A DNA stretch of 23,825 nucleotides from Clostridiales bacterium (GCA_031289625.1 JAITPB010000186.1:1-23825), one strand, 5' to 3'; numbered from the stretch's first letter, positions 1 through 7,915 are shown. The notes: generated from the letters alone by a model not told the origin. A program made the numbers and translations.

Positions 1-132
1 TTTTTTACTCAGCCTTTTATTGCTTCATCATATCTTGCCTTGATAAATGCCTTTTATTTCATTTCTTATCCGGTTTGGCTTGCTAAAGGCATGGAAATAA
101 ATGGGTGCGGTTCTCCTGCTCAGGATGGCTAA
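1..132 (+). CDS. Possible 3' end of an unidentified reading frame (partial)
   Basis: Frame 1 is open from the first base to a TAA at 130-132, giving 43 residues rich in F, Y, I, L and A with a hydrophobic core, then a polar tail ending in SPAQDG. It could be the last transmembrane segment and tail of a membrane protein entering from the left. I do not recognise a family. Another frame is open for about 28 codons, so this could be chance. No ribosome binding site or start is visible because the gene would begin outside the window. Confidence 0.25.
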   Translation, partial: FFTQPFIASSYLALINAFYFISYPVWLAKGMEINGCGSPAQDG

Positions 133-249
133 AGCGATTGACAATAAATTTCCAGTGGGTTAAAATGTTGTCAAATGGTGAATGGGAAATGATTTTAAAT
201 TTTGATATAGATTCAACCTTGATAGCATGAGTCTGCGTAGCCCACTGGA

Positions 250-295
250 CAAAATTGAGTGGTAAGAAACCTCTACATTTCCTACCACTATTTTG
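250..295. repeat. Imperfect inverted repeat (hairpin or transposon-end remnant)
   Basis: The arms at 250-269 and 278-295 match as CAAAAT, then GTGGTA, then GAAA on one strand against their complements. There is a 2-base bulge, one mismatch and an 8-base centre. As RNA it would form a stable stem-loop; as DNA it resembles two abutting terminal inverted repeats. Confidence 0.5.
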
Positions 296-335
296 ACATC
301 ACCTTCCAGGTGCCCATGCCTGGACGCACCTAATA

Positions 336-369
336 AAAGCCCCTGCGCGGTAAACACGCTAGGGGCTTT
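336..369 (+). terminator. Terminator-like hairpin upstream of metY
   Basis: A 9-base stem AAAGCCCCT (336-344) pairs with AGGGGCTTT (361-369) and extends by GCG/CGC around a bulge. The T tract right after the stem is short, but a run of seven T follows at about 381-387. It would end a transcript entering from the left. Confidence 0.45.
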
Positions 370-513
370 ATGCTCGTATATTTTTTTATGGATAGATAAT
401 CAGAAGGTTTCAAGAATCGTGTTATACTCACGAACGGAAAATATTCTCGGCCGCGAGTATAATTATTTCCAACTGCTTATAAATTCCGGTCGGGCCTCTC
501 ATTTGGAAAAAAA

Positions 514-542
514 TTGACAAGTTTTCCGATATGCTTTATTAT
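514..542 (+). promoter_or_regulatory. Sigma-A promoter of metY
   Basis: A perfect -35 TTGACA (514-519) is followed by a 17-base spacer and a -10 TATTAT (537-542, one mismatch to TATAAT). Transcription should start near 549-550, about 28 bases before the metY ATG. That leaves no room for a leader riboswitch downstream of this promoter. Confidence 0.75.
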
Positions 543-577
543 AATCACATCATAAAATCAGAAAGAAGGCTGTTTAC

Positions 578-1858
578 ATGGCAAATCAAAAATACCGCTT
601 TGAGACTTTGCAGGTTCATGCGGGGCAAGAGCATCCGGATCCAGCGACCGACGCCAGGGCGGTGCCCATTTATCAAACTTCGTCATATGTATTCCCCAAT
701 TCAGACAGCGCGGCGGCGCGCTTTGGCCTGACCGAGCCAGGCAACATCTACACGCGTATTATGAATCCGACAAACGACATTTTTGAAAAAAGGATCGCGG
801 CGCTGGAAGGCGGCATTGCGGCGCTCGCGCTGTCTTCCGGCGCGGCGGCCACGACATACGCGATTCAAAACATCGCGCGTTCCGGCGATCACATCATTGC
901 GGCGAAGACCCTGTACGGCGGCACGTACAACTTATTCGCCCATTCCCTCGTGGATCTTGGCATTGAGACCACTTTTGTCGATCCGGATGACATAGCAGGC
1001 TATATCCAAGCGATTCGCCCCAACACGAAGCTGATTTACATCGAAAGTTTGGGCAATCCCAATTCCAGTATCATTGACATTGAAGCGCTGGCGCAAGCCG
1101 TCCATGCGCAGGGGCTTCCGCTGATCGTGGATAATACGTTCGCCACGCCGTATCTGCTGCGTCCCATCGATTTGGGCGCGGACATTGTCGTGCATTCGGC
1201 CACGAAATTTATCGGCGGCCACGGCACGTCAATCGGCGGTGTGATTGTGGACAGCGGGAAATTCGACTGGGCCGCGTCAGATAAATATCCCGGCCTTTCC
1301 AAACCCAGCCCCAGCTATCACGGGATGGTTCTGACGGACGCCGTGGGTGCGGCCGCTTATATCACGCGCGCGCGGGTGATTCTGCTGCGCGATCAAGGCG
1401 CGGCGCTGGGCCCGTTTAACGCGTTTTTGTTTTTGCAAGGCTTGGAAACTTTGTCTTTGCGGATTGAGCGGCACGTCGAAAACACAATTAAGACGATTGA
1501 TTTCCTAAACAAGCATCCGAAAGTCGAGCGCGTAAACCATCCCTCGCAGCCGGACAGCGGTTACAAGGCGCTGTACGATCGGTATTTCCCCAAAGGCGGC
1601 GCGTCCATCTTTACCTTTGAGCTCAAAGGCGGCGCGAAGGAAGCGCGGGCTTTTTGCGACAAGCTCGTCATCTTTTCTCAACTGGCCAATGTGGCGGACG
1701 TAAAATCGCTCGTCATTCATCCCGGCAGCACCACCCATTCTCAAATGAACGAGGCGGAGCTTCTGGAAGCGGGCATTAAGCCGAACACCGTCCGGCTGTC
1801 CATCGGCACAGAACACATCGACGATCTTCTGGAAGATTTGGATCAGGCGTTTGCCTGA
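578..1858 (+). CDS. metY: O-acetylhomoserine sulfhydrylase (PLP-dependent)
   Basis: This 426-residue enzyme of the Cys/Met-metabolism PLP family makes homocysteine from O-acetylhomoserine and sulfide (or methionine from methanethiol) in the cytoplasm. The N-terminal FETLQVHAGQ and the PLP-lysine segment HSATKFIGGHGTSIGG (Schiff-base Lys about residue 210) are typical. The SSGAAATTYAIQNI region contacts the cofactor phosphate, and the C-terminal LVIHPGSTTHSQ motif matches the sulfhydrylase branch rather than cystathionine synthases. The length is normal for the family (about 425-430). The ATG at 578 has AGAAGG eight bases upstream and a near-consensus promoter at 514-542. I see no SAM riboswitch or T-box, so regulation, if any, must act at the promoter. 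The following small gene starts 14 bases after the stop and may be co-transcribed. Confidence 0.93.
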   Translation: MANQKYRFETLQVHAGQEHPDPATDARAVPIYQTSSYVFPNSDSAAARFGLTEPGNIYTRIMNPTNDIFEKRIAALEGGIAALALSSGAAATTYAIQNIARSGDHIIAAKTLYGGTYNLFAHSLVDLGIETTFVDPDDIAGYIQAIRPNTKLIYIESLGNPNSSIIDIEALAQAVHAQGLPLIVDNTFATPYLLRPIDLGADIVVHSATKFIGGHGTSIGGVIVDSGKFDWAASDKYPGLSKPSPSYHGMVLTDAVGAAAYITRARVILLRDQGAALGPFNAFLFLQGLETLSLRIERHVENTIKTIDFLNKHPKVERVNHPSQPDSGYKALYDRYFPKGGASIFTFELKGGAKEARAFCDKLVIFSQLANVADVKSLVIHPGSTTHSQMNEAELLEAGIKPNTVRLSIGTEHIDDLLEDLDQAFA

Positions 1859-1872
1859 ACAGGCGCACTTAT

Positions 1873-2505
1873 ATGAAACATTTCCATTTCGTGATTGTTG
1901 CTGTATTGTCCGTCATCAGCGCGGTTTCTTTAATTGCGGCTTATCTGGTATGGACCAATACGCAATTAACGAGGCGGACGCAAGAAAATACCATTGCATT
2001 ACTCAATATCCGCATTGAAGATCTGACGGCGCGGGCAGACGCGCTTTCCGAAAAAAACGAAGATTTACAAAAGCATGTTCAGATTTTACCCCATGGAGAT
2101 GGAATATACCATAGCTTCACCCTGGATGATACAAGCGATGATATTTTAATTTTCGCTGATTCACGCTTCCCGCCGGAATTGGTAGAGATGCTGTCCAGAC
2201 ATTTTACCGCGATGTACGCGGGGGATACGGACGGTTTTCAATCGACGATATCACCGCCCGACAACGATTGGGTTCTGGGTTTTCTGAAAAAACAAAATGA
2301 GCCATTCCAATTAAAAGCCATCCTGATGTGGGCGCCTGCCGATCAAATTGCATTTGGTGAAAACTTCGGCGCGTACTTGCAGGCCATGCTATTGTATGAC
2401 GACAACCCATGGATTCCGGATTTAAGAAGTGTTTCTTACACTGTGGGCGTTACAAACCACAGCGGCGATCGCAGTGGCGATTGGTTAGTCTACGATTATG
2501 ATTAA
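1873..2505 (+). CDS. Unrecognised membrane-anchored protein with a coiled coil
   Basis: The product is 210 residues and I do not recognise a family. Residues about 6-28 are a hydrophobic segment that can serve as an uncleaved signal anchor. Residues about 33-70 have heptad-like spacing and high charge, suggesting a short coiled coil (ENTIALLNIRIEDLTARADAL). The rest (about 80-210) is a soluble, acidic, probably extracytoplasmic domain rich in aromatic residues. A stretch around FTAMYAGDTDGF recalls NTF2-like folds, but that is weak inference. The ATG at 1873 has no clear ribosome binding site, so expression may depend on read-through from metY 14 bases upstream. Codon use is more AT-rich than in its neighbours. 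Confidence 0.7.
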   Translation: MKHFHFVIVAVLSVISAVSLIAAYLVWTNTQLTRRTQENTIALLNIRIEDLTARADALSEKNEDLQKHVQILPHGDGIYHSFTLDDTSDDILIFADSRFPPELVEMLSRHFTAMYAGDTDGFQSTISPPDNDWVLGFLKKQNEPFQLKAILMWAPADQIAFGENFGAYLQAMLLYDDNPWIPDLRSVSYTVGVTNHSGDRSGDWLVYDYD

Positions 2506-2527
2506 TATTTTTTTCGTACGTATTTTT

Positions 2528-2557
2528 TTGGCCCGCGCGCTCAAACTATGAGATAAT
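2528..2557 (+). promoter_or_regulatory. Possible sigma-A promoter of the AmmeMemoRadiSam pair
   Basis: TTGGCC (2528-2533), an 18-base spacer and GATAAT (2552-2557) lie 35 bases before the ATG. The -35 is imperfect, so this is a candidate only. Confidence 0.35.
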
Positions 2558-2591
2558 CCATAATACCAATGATAATTTGAAGGAGGCTGTT

Positions 2592-3947
2592 ATGCCCGCA
2601 GCATATCTTGTGCCGCATCCGCCGCTGCTGGTTCCCGGCGTGGGCCAGGGTGATGAGATTCCCCAGACGCGCGCGGCGTATGAAACCGTCGCGGCGGAAA
2701 CCGCGGCGCTCCATCCCGAAACTGTCGTCATCATTTCGCCGCACAGCGTCATGTACGCCGACTACATCCATATCTCGCCGGGCAAGAGCGCGTCCGGCAG
2801 TTTCGCCGCCTTCGGCGCCGGGCATATCCGGATCTCCGCGGCGTATGACGATGAACTCGCTGCGCGCATGGAAGACGCGGCGAAAGAAGCCGGCATTTTT
2901 GCCGGAACACAGGGCGAAAAAGATCCGAGCCTGGATCACGGCGCGCTGGTGCCGCTTTATTTCTTGAAATCTCCGCGCATCGTCCGCGTCTCCCTGTCCG
3001 GCTTATCCATGACAGATCATTACCGGTTCGGCATGTGCGTCCGGCAGGCGGCTGAATCTCTGCCGCGCGAAACGATATTGATCGCGAGCGGGGATATGTC
3101 TCATAAGCTCAAAGACGACGGGCCCTATGGCTTCGCGAAAGAAGGCCCCGAGCACGACGCGTTTGTGCAGGAATGCATTTGCGCGGGCGATTTTCGCAAG
3201 CTGATGCGCATTGAACCTTCCCTCTGCGAAAGAGCGGCTGAATGCGGGATGCGCAGCCTGGCGGTGTTGGCGGGCTATCTGGACGGTTGGAAAGTGGAAA
3301 GCCGTCTGCTTTCGTATGAAGGGCCTTACGGCGTCGGCTATTTGACCGCCGCTTTTTCGGGCGATGAAAAAGCGCCCAGCTTGCTGCCGGACATCCTGGC
3401 GGATCAAAACGCCGCGATGGAGGCGGCGCGCGCGCAGGAAGACGCATTCGTGCGGCTGGCGCGTCAGAACACAGAACACTATGTGCAAACGGGGCAAACG
3501 ATCGGCCTGCCAGACGATTTGCCGGAGGAAATGCTGCAAAGACGGGCAGGCGCGTTCGTGTCCATTCATAAAGACGGGAACCTGCGCGGCTGTATTGGAA
3601 CCATCGAACCGGTGCAGGACAACATCGCGCTGGAAATATTGGCCAACAGCGTTTCGGCGGCTGTTCACGATACACGTTTCGATCCCATTGCCGCGGACGA
3701 ATTGGAAAAATTAACGTATCACGTGGATGTCCTGTCGCCGCCTGAACCCATCCAAAGCGCGGATCAATTGGACGTGATCCGTTACGGCGTGATTGTCTCG
3801 CGTGGAAACCGGCGCGGTTTGCTGCTGCCCAACCTCGACAGCATTGACACCGTGGAAAAACAGATTTCCATCGCCCTGCAAAAGGGAGGCATCCGGCCAG
3901 AGGAATCTTACGGCATGGAGCGGTTTGAGGTGAAGCGGCATTCATGA
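2592..3947 (+). CDS. amrA: AmmeMemoRadiSam protein: MEMO/LigB-like domain fused to AMMECR1
   Basis: This 451-residue protein has two domains. Residues about 1-265 form a MEMO1/class III extradiol-dioxygenase-like (LigB) domain, with PHPPLLVPGVG at the N-terminus, the ISPHS segment, DHGALVPLYFL and ASGDMSHKL carrying the usual histidines and acidic residues. Residues about 285-450 form an AMMECR1 domain with its hallmark LRGCIG at 331-336. In prokaryotes these domains occur with a radical SAM enzyme, and that enzyme is the next gene, overlapping by four bases (ATGA at 3944). The start is the ATG at 2592, with AAGGAGG at 2580-2586; an in-frame TTG at 2577 overlaps that site and is unlikely. The trio may modify or repair an unknown substrate, but its reaction in clostridia is not established as far as I know. 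The symbol follows the family name. Confidence 0.88.
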   Translation: MPAAYLVPHPPLLVPGVGQGDEIPQTRAAYETVAAETAALHPETVVIISPHSVMYADYIHISPGKSASGSFAAFGAGHIRISAAYDDELAARMEDAAKEAGIFAGTQGEKDPSLDHGALVPLYFLKSPRIVRVSLSGLSMTDHYRFGMCVRQAAESLPRETILIASGDMSHKLKDDGPYGFAKEGPEHDAFVQECICAGDFRKLMRIEPSLCERAAECGMRSLAVLAGYLDGWKVESRLLSYEGPYGVGYLTAAFSGDEKAPSLLPDILADQNAAMEAARAQEDAFVRLARQNTEHYVQTGQTIGLPDDLPEEMLQRRAGAFVSIHKDGNLRGCIGTIEPVQDNIALEILANSVSAAVHDTRFDPIAADELEKLTYHVDVLSPPEPIQSADQLDVIRYGVIVSRGNRRGLLLPNLDSIDTVEKQISIALQKGGIRPEESYGMERFEVKRHS

Positions 3948-4792
3948 GGGAAGCTCTGTTTTATCAAAAGGGCGCGGAAAATGTCCGCTGTGGGCTTTGC
4001 CCGCACGCTTGCGCGATCAAAGACGGCGAGGCCGGGTTCTGCCGGGTGCGGGCCAATCGTGGCGGAACGCTGTACGCTCTCGGGTATGGAGAAATTTCGA
4101 GCCTCGCGGTGGATCCCATCGAAAAAAAACCGCTGCGTCATTTTTATCCGGGCCGTGTGATTCTTTCCGCGGGCAGTTACGGCTGCAACATGCGCTGCGG
4201 CTATTGCCAAAACAGCTCCATCTCGCAGGAGAAACCCGTCACGGAATCTATCTCGCCGGATCAAATGGCCGCTCTCGCGCAATCCATCCCGGAAAATCTC
4301 GGGATCGCTTTCACATACAACGAGCCATTGATGTCGGCGGAATATTTGCTGGATACAGCGCCGTTGATCCAAGACATGGGCCTGAAAGCCGTCCTGGTCA
4401 CCAACGGCCTAGCCTGCCGGGAACCGCTGGCGGCTGTTCTTCCCTTTGTGGACGCGATGAACATTGACATCAAAGGCTTTACACCGGAATTTTATCAAAA
4501 ATTGGGCGGCCGTTTGGAGACCGTCAAAGAAACAGTTGAACAATGCGCGGGGATGTGCCATGTGGAAGCCACCATGCTGGTGATTCCGGGCGAAAATGAT
4601 TCGGACGCGGAAATGATCGCTTTATCCGAATGGCTGGCTGGAGTTTCGCGGGACATTCCCCTGCACCTGAGCCGCTTTTTCCCTGGCTATAAAATGAAAG
4701 AGAAAGCCGCGACGCCGATAGAAACTTTGCGCCGTTTGGCTGGCTTGGCTCATCGCCATCTGGAACATGTATATCTGGGAAATGTTTCCTGA
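3944..4792 (+). CDS. amrS: AmmeMemoRadiSam system radical SAM enzyme
   Basis: This 282-residue enzyme has the radical SAM iron-sulfur motif C-x3-C-x2-C at C81, C85 and C88 (GCNMRCGYCQN), which would bind a [4Fe-4S] cluster and cleave S-adenosylmethionine. A second cysteine set at the N-terminus (C16, C19, C23, C33; CGLCPHAC and GFCRV) is characteristic of this PflA-like family and could bind another cluster. FTYNEP and DIKGF are further family landmarks. The ATG overlaps the stop of the upstream MEMO/AMMECR1 fusion as ATGA, so translation is probably coupled and the products probably act together. It is at the short end of the family. A hairpin terminator follows directly. Confidence 0.9.
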   Translation: MREALFYQKGAENVRCGLCPHACAIKDGEAGFCRVRANRGGTLYALGYGEISSLAVDPIEKKPLRHFYPGRVILSAGSYGCNMRCGYCQNSSISQEKPVTESISPDQMAALAQSIPENLGIAFTYNEPLMSAEYLLDTAPLIQDMGLKAVLVTNGLACREPLAAVLPFVDAMNIDIKGFTPEFYQKLGGRLETVKETVEQCAGMCHVEATMLVIPGENDSDAEMIALSEWLAGVSRDIPLHLSRFFPGYKMKEKAATPIETLRRLAGLAHRHLEHVYLGNVS

Positions 4793-4826
4793 AAAAAGCC
4801 GCGGATAATATTATCCGTGGCTTTTA
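4793..4826. terminator. Bidirectional intrinsic terminator
   Basis: An AT-rich stem pairs AAAGCCGCGGATAAT with ATTATCCGTGGCTTT with almost no loop. It has A residues before and T residues after on the plus strand, and a run of six T on the minus strand. It sits right after the radical SAM gene and about 90 bases beyond the convergent superoxide dismutase gene, so it can end both transcripts. Confidence 0.7.
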
Positions 4827-4913
4827 TGGGTGTGCGCCGCGCAGAAATTCCAAGAGAAATGCATCAAAATAAATGAAAGGCTGAAATGGCAGATACAAAA
4901 CGTTTTGCCGCGT

Positions 4914-5498
4914 TTATCCCGCGATGATTTGCGCCGCTTTTTCTACTAGATCCCATCGAATCGCATCGACGAACCCGCTGATGTATTTGGTTTTGTCTGT
5001 ACCGTAGTCGATAAAATACGCATGTTCATACATATCCATCACGATAAGGGGATATCCGCCGCAGATTAACCCCTCGTCATGCAGATCCAACAAAATATTC
5101 CGATACGTCTGCGTGCGCTGCTCATAGAGGAAAATGACCCATCCGCGCGCGGATAGGCCGCAGGCTTGAAAATCTGCTTTCCAATTTTCAAAGCCACCGA
5201 ATTGTTCCTCCAAGATCCGCGCGGTTTTATCACCTGGCCGTGTCTTTTCGCCGCCCAGCAGTTGGAAATAGCGTTCATGTAAAATTACGCCGTCTAATGC
5301 GTATGTTTCTCCCTTTTTGAGGCCCCTGTACTGGCTATAGGTCGCATTTGCCTGCGCCCTGTCTTGGCAGGAGGCCAAGTCTTTTGTGATCTCCTCCACT
5401 TTTCCCACATAACCCGTGTAGAGTTTATAGTGCTCGTCAAACTGTTTTTTGGATAAAAAATGGGTCTGATTATTAAATTTTCTCGCACTTGTCTCCAT
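4914..5498 (-). CDS. Superoxide dismutase, Fe/Mn family
   Basis: This 194-residue protein would convert superoxide to oxygen and hydrogen peroxide. The four expected metal ligands can be placed: a histidine in FDEHYKLYTGYV, one in ILHERYF, and the Asp and His of MDMYEHAYFIDY. GWVIFLYE matches the conserved Trp region. The N-terminal helix region is shorter and more divergent than in E. coli SodB, as in other anaerobic Firmicutes versions. I chose the ATG at 5498 because AGGTGG lies just upstream and the alignment begins there; an ATG at 5606 would add a 36-residue extension reading into the fliD start. The gene is transcribed away from fliD. Metal preference cannot be read from the sequence. 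Confidence 0.85.
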   Translation of the reverse strand: METSARKFNNQTHFLSKKQFDEHYKLYTGYVGKVEEITKDLASCQDRAQANATYSQYRGLKKGETYALDGVILHERYFQLLGGEKTRPGDKTARILEEQFGGFENWKADFQACGLSARGWVIFLYEQRTQTYRNILLDLHDEGLICGGYPLIVMDMYEHAYFIDYGTDKTKYISGFVDAIRWDLVEKAAQIIAG

Positions 5499-5530
5499 AT
5501 TCCACCTCATAGAATGATTATGCCGCGCGC

Positions 5531-5540
5531 AGTATATACT
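5531..5540. repeat. Palindrome AGTATATACT between sod and fliD
   Basis: A perfect 10-base palindrome lies in the 92-base divergent intergenic region. It contains TATACT on both strands and so could be a -10 element in either direction, but no good -35 sits at 16-18 bases on either side. It could equally be an operator. Confidence 0.3.
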
Positions 5541-5590
5541 ATATTCGCGGCTGGATTGTCCGGTTCGTTCCAAAATAAGGAGGCTTAGGA

Positions 5591-7903
5591 ATGGCAATAT
5601 ATACAAGCACCATGCGTTTTACAGGTTTGTCTGGGATTGATACTGAATCCATGATCACGGCCTTAATGAAAGCAGAGGGCATGAAACTGGACAGACTCAA
5701 GCAGCAAAATCAGCTCACGCAGTGGACACAAAGCGCTTACCAAAGTACAGCGGCTGTTTTAAAAACGTTTTCCAATAATTTTCTAAGTCTGGGGAACGCG
5801 GCTAGCGCGCGGCTGAGTACGTCATATCTAAGCAATACCAATACAGTCAAAAATAAAAACGGGCTGGATTCCACCGCAGTGAAATTGACCTCCTCTGTCA
5901 ACGCGCAAACCGGCAGCTATACGATGAAAGTCTCACAGCTCGCGCAGAAAGACGTTTACGTCAGCCAAGGGACAGTCAACCAGGGCAGCATACAAGGCGG
6001 AGTGGATTTAACGGCTTCAGCGAATCTGGATAAATTGCGGGCGAATGACAGCTTTAATATTTCTTTGGATGGAACCACGAAGGCCATCACCTTCAGCGCA
6101 GAGGATATCACCGAGCTGAACGACGGCAGCACGTCGATGATTGATTTGATCAACGACAAATTATCCAAAGCCTTTGGCTCGGAGACACTCACCGGTGGGC
6201 CAACCCAAAAAGTCAAAGCGGAGTTGGGGGCAAATGGCCAATTGGAAATTACGACCAACAAAGGCCATACCGTGTCTATTTCCAGCGGCCCCGCGCGTAA
6301 CACGGCGCAGACCGGCGCGAACGATATCAATTTGTCCGATTTGCACCTCACGGATGCTGATTCCACCTTTGACTTGAACGTCAGCGGCGCAAGTATCTCC
6401 GTCACGCTGAACGAAAATTCGACCGCGGAAGATGTGGTCCAGCAAATTAACGAGGCGATACAACAAGATGCTTCCATCACCAGCGGCTTGAAAGCGTCTC
6501 TCTCAAAGGATGAAAATGACCATGTTAAGCTGGTATTTTCTGTAGGCAGCACAGTCGATACGGTTCATGTCGCAGACGGCGGCGGCGGCTTGCTGAGCGC
6601 TTTGGGGTTCAACAGCCCTGTGGATATCGAGCCAACCAATGTATTGGGCAACTTGGGCCTGACTTCAGGCGCTTCTACGAAAATGGATCTGTCGCGGACG
6701 CTGGGCGACGCTTTTCACATTACAGGCGACGTTTCTTTTACCATCAATGACGAGACCTTCACCTTTTCCGAGACAACTTCCGTTCAGGATATGATGAGCG
6801 AGATCAACAATAAAAATATCGGCGTGACGTTTAGCTATGACAGCGTGAATGAAGGCTTTAAACTTTCCTCGAACAGCACCGGCGCAGTGAACAGAATCAA
6901 CGGCGGCAATCTCTTTTCGGATGACCCAGACGGTTTTCTAGGTACCGTACTGGGCTTTACCAATGATCCCAGTAGTGCGCTGGGCGCCTCCAGCGGGCAG
7001 GACGCCGTTTTTGAGTTTAACGGAATTCCAACCACCCGTGACAGCAATTTTGTGGACATGGGCGGCTTAAAAATGGAATTGACCGGGGTGACGACGGACG
7101 AAACCGGTCCGTTGAGCATCAATGTTTCCAAAAACACGAGCGCGACCCTGGATTTTATCAAAGGGTTTGTGGACGCGTACAACACGATGATTGACGGGCT
7201 CAGCGCGCAGCTCAACACCAGCAGGCCCAAACAAGACTCTTACAATTATTTTACGCCTTTGACGGACGAACAAAAAGAAGCTATGAACGAAAGCGACATT
7301 ACCATCTGGGAAACAAAGGCCAAAACAGGTCTGCTGTACAACGACGACCTGCTGTCCTCCATTTCCCGGAATCTGCGCTCTATGCTCTATACGCCTGTAC
7401 CTTTAGACGACAAGCCCGCGAGCGATCCCACGCGGAAAACGATCAGTTTGTTTGAGATTGGCATCACCACGACGAGCGACTATCAAAACGGAGGCAAGCT
7501 GGTCATTGACGAAACCAAACTGAAGGCCGCGCTGGAAGCCCGCGGCGACGACGTGGCGGAATTGTTTACCCGGTCTTCATCCGTCAATTACACCGCCGGA
7601 AAGAACGATTCCCAGCGCATCGCGGACGAAGGCCTTGCCGAGCGCATGAACGACATCATCAACAACGCGATAGGATCAAAAGGCACGATTACGCAAAAAG
7701 CAGGCCTTCAAGGCGATTCCTTTTCCGAACTGTCCAGTACCATGTATTTGACTTTAAAAGATCAAAATGAGAAAATCACCGCCATGCTTACGTATTTGCA
7801 GAATAAAGAAACCAGCTATTATTCTATGTTTTCCAAAATGGAACAGGCGATCACCGCGGCCAATAGCCAAATGTCCTATATGCAAGCCCAGCTTGGGATC
7901 TAA
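5591..7903 (+). CDS. fliD: Flagellar hook-associated protein 2 (filament cap)
   Basis: This 770-residue FliD caps the growing flagellar filament and helps flagellin subunits insert. The N-terminal FliD_N region opens with GLSGIDTESMITALMKAEGMKLDRL. The C-terminal part has the FliD_C features: a DAYNTMIDGLSAQL helix, GLLYNDDLLSSISRNLRSML, an IGITTTSDYQNGGKLVIDE segment, and a final coiled coil with MFSKMEQAITAANSQMSYMQAQLG. It is longer than most FliD proteins; the extra length is in the central surface domains, which vary between species. The ATG has AAGGAGG seven bases upstream. The two genes downstream are its expected companions. I found no convincing sigma-28 promoter upstream. Confidence 0.93.
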   Translation: MAIYTSTMRFTGLSGIDTESMITALMKAEGMKLDRLKQQNQLTQWTQSAYQSTAAVLKTFSNNFLSLGNAASARLSTSYLSNTNTVKNKNGLDSTAVKLTSSVNAQTGSYTMKVSQLAQKDVYVSQGTVNQGSIQGGVDLTASANLDKLRANDSFNISLDGTTKAITFSAEDITELNDGSTSMIDLINDKLSKAFGSETLTGGPTQKVKAELGANGQLEITTNKGHTVSISSGPARNTAQTGANDINLSDLHLTDADSTFDLNVSGASISVTLNENSTAEDVVQQINEAIQQDASITSGLKASLSKDENDHVKLVFSVGSTVDTVHVADGGGGLLSALGFNSPVDIEPTNVLGNLGLTSGASTKMDLSRTLGDAFHITGDVSFTINDETFTFSETTSVQDMMSEINNKNIGVTFSYDSVNEGFKLSSNSTGAVNRINGGNLFSDDPDGFLGTVLGFTNDPSSALGASSGQDAVFEFNGIPTTRDSNFVDMGGLKMELTGVTTDETGPLSINVSKNTSATLDFIKGFVDAYNTMIDGLSAQLNTSRPKQDSYNYFTPLTDEQKEAMNESDITIWETKAKTGLLYNDDLLSSISRNLRSMLYTPVPLDDKPASDPTRKTISLFEIGITTTSDYQNGGKLVIDETKLKAALEARGDDVAELFTRSSSVNYTAGKNDSQRIADEGLAERMNDIINNAIGSKGTITQKAGLQGDSFSELSSTMYLTLKDQNEKITAMLTYLQNKETSYYSMFSKMEQAITAANSQMSYMQAQLGI

Positions 7904-7915
7904 GCCTGGATTTTG

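Larger units (their letters stand above)
133..513. other. Non-coding, AT-rich stretch with several inverted repeats
   Basis: No convincing gene lies here. The stretch contains a long-range 9-base complement (151-159 with 241-249), an imperfect inverted repeat (250-269 with 278-295), two mutually exclusive short hairpins (305-310/319-324 and 308-313/326-331), a terminator-like hairpin (336-369) and an 8-base inverted repeat, TTATACTC/GAGTATAA (422-429/455-462), just upstream of the metY promoter. It could be a structured RNA, the remnant of a mobile element end, or simply the 3' untranslated region of the left-hand gene. No SAM riboswitch or T-box consensus is apparent, although metY follows. 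Confidence 0.4.

Noticed and set aside
160..357. 65-codon minus-strand frame in the region before metY
   Set aside because: It reads through the inverted repeats, has no ribosome binding site and resembles no protein I know.
524..533. CCGATAT as a sigma-28 -10 element before metY
   Set aside because: No TAAA-like -35 at the proper distance, and it lies in the spacer of a near-perfect sigma-A promoter.
2541..3668. Long minus-strand reading frames opposite the MEMO/AMMECR1 gene (up to 278 codons) and similar ones opposite murE, murF and ftsW
   Set aside because: They are antisense shadows of GC-rich genes: arginine/histidine-rich, without family resemblance or ribosome binding sites.
4896..4907. 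Palindrome CAAAACGTTTTG just after the superoxide dismutase gene
   Set aside because: Short, AT-rich and without a T tract; the hairpin at 4793-4826 is the better terminator.
5499..5606. ATG at 5606 (minus strand) as the superoxide dismutase start
   Set aside because: It adds 36 residues unlike the family and overlaps the fliD start; ATG 5498 has AGGTGG at a proper distance.
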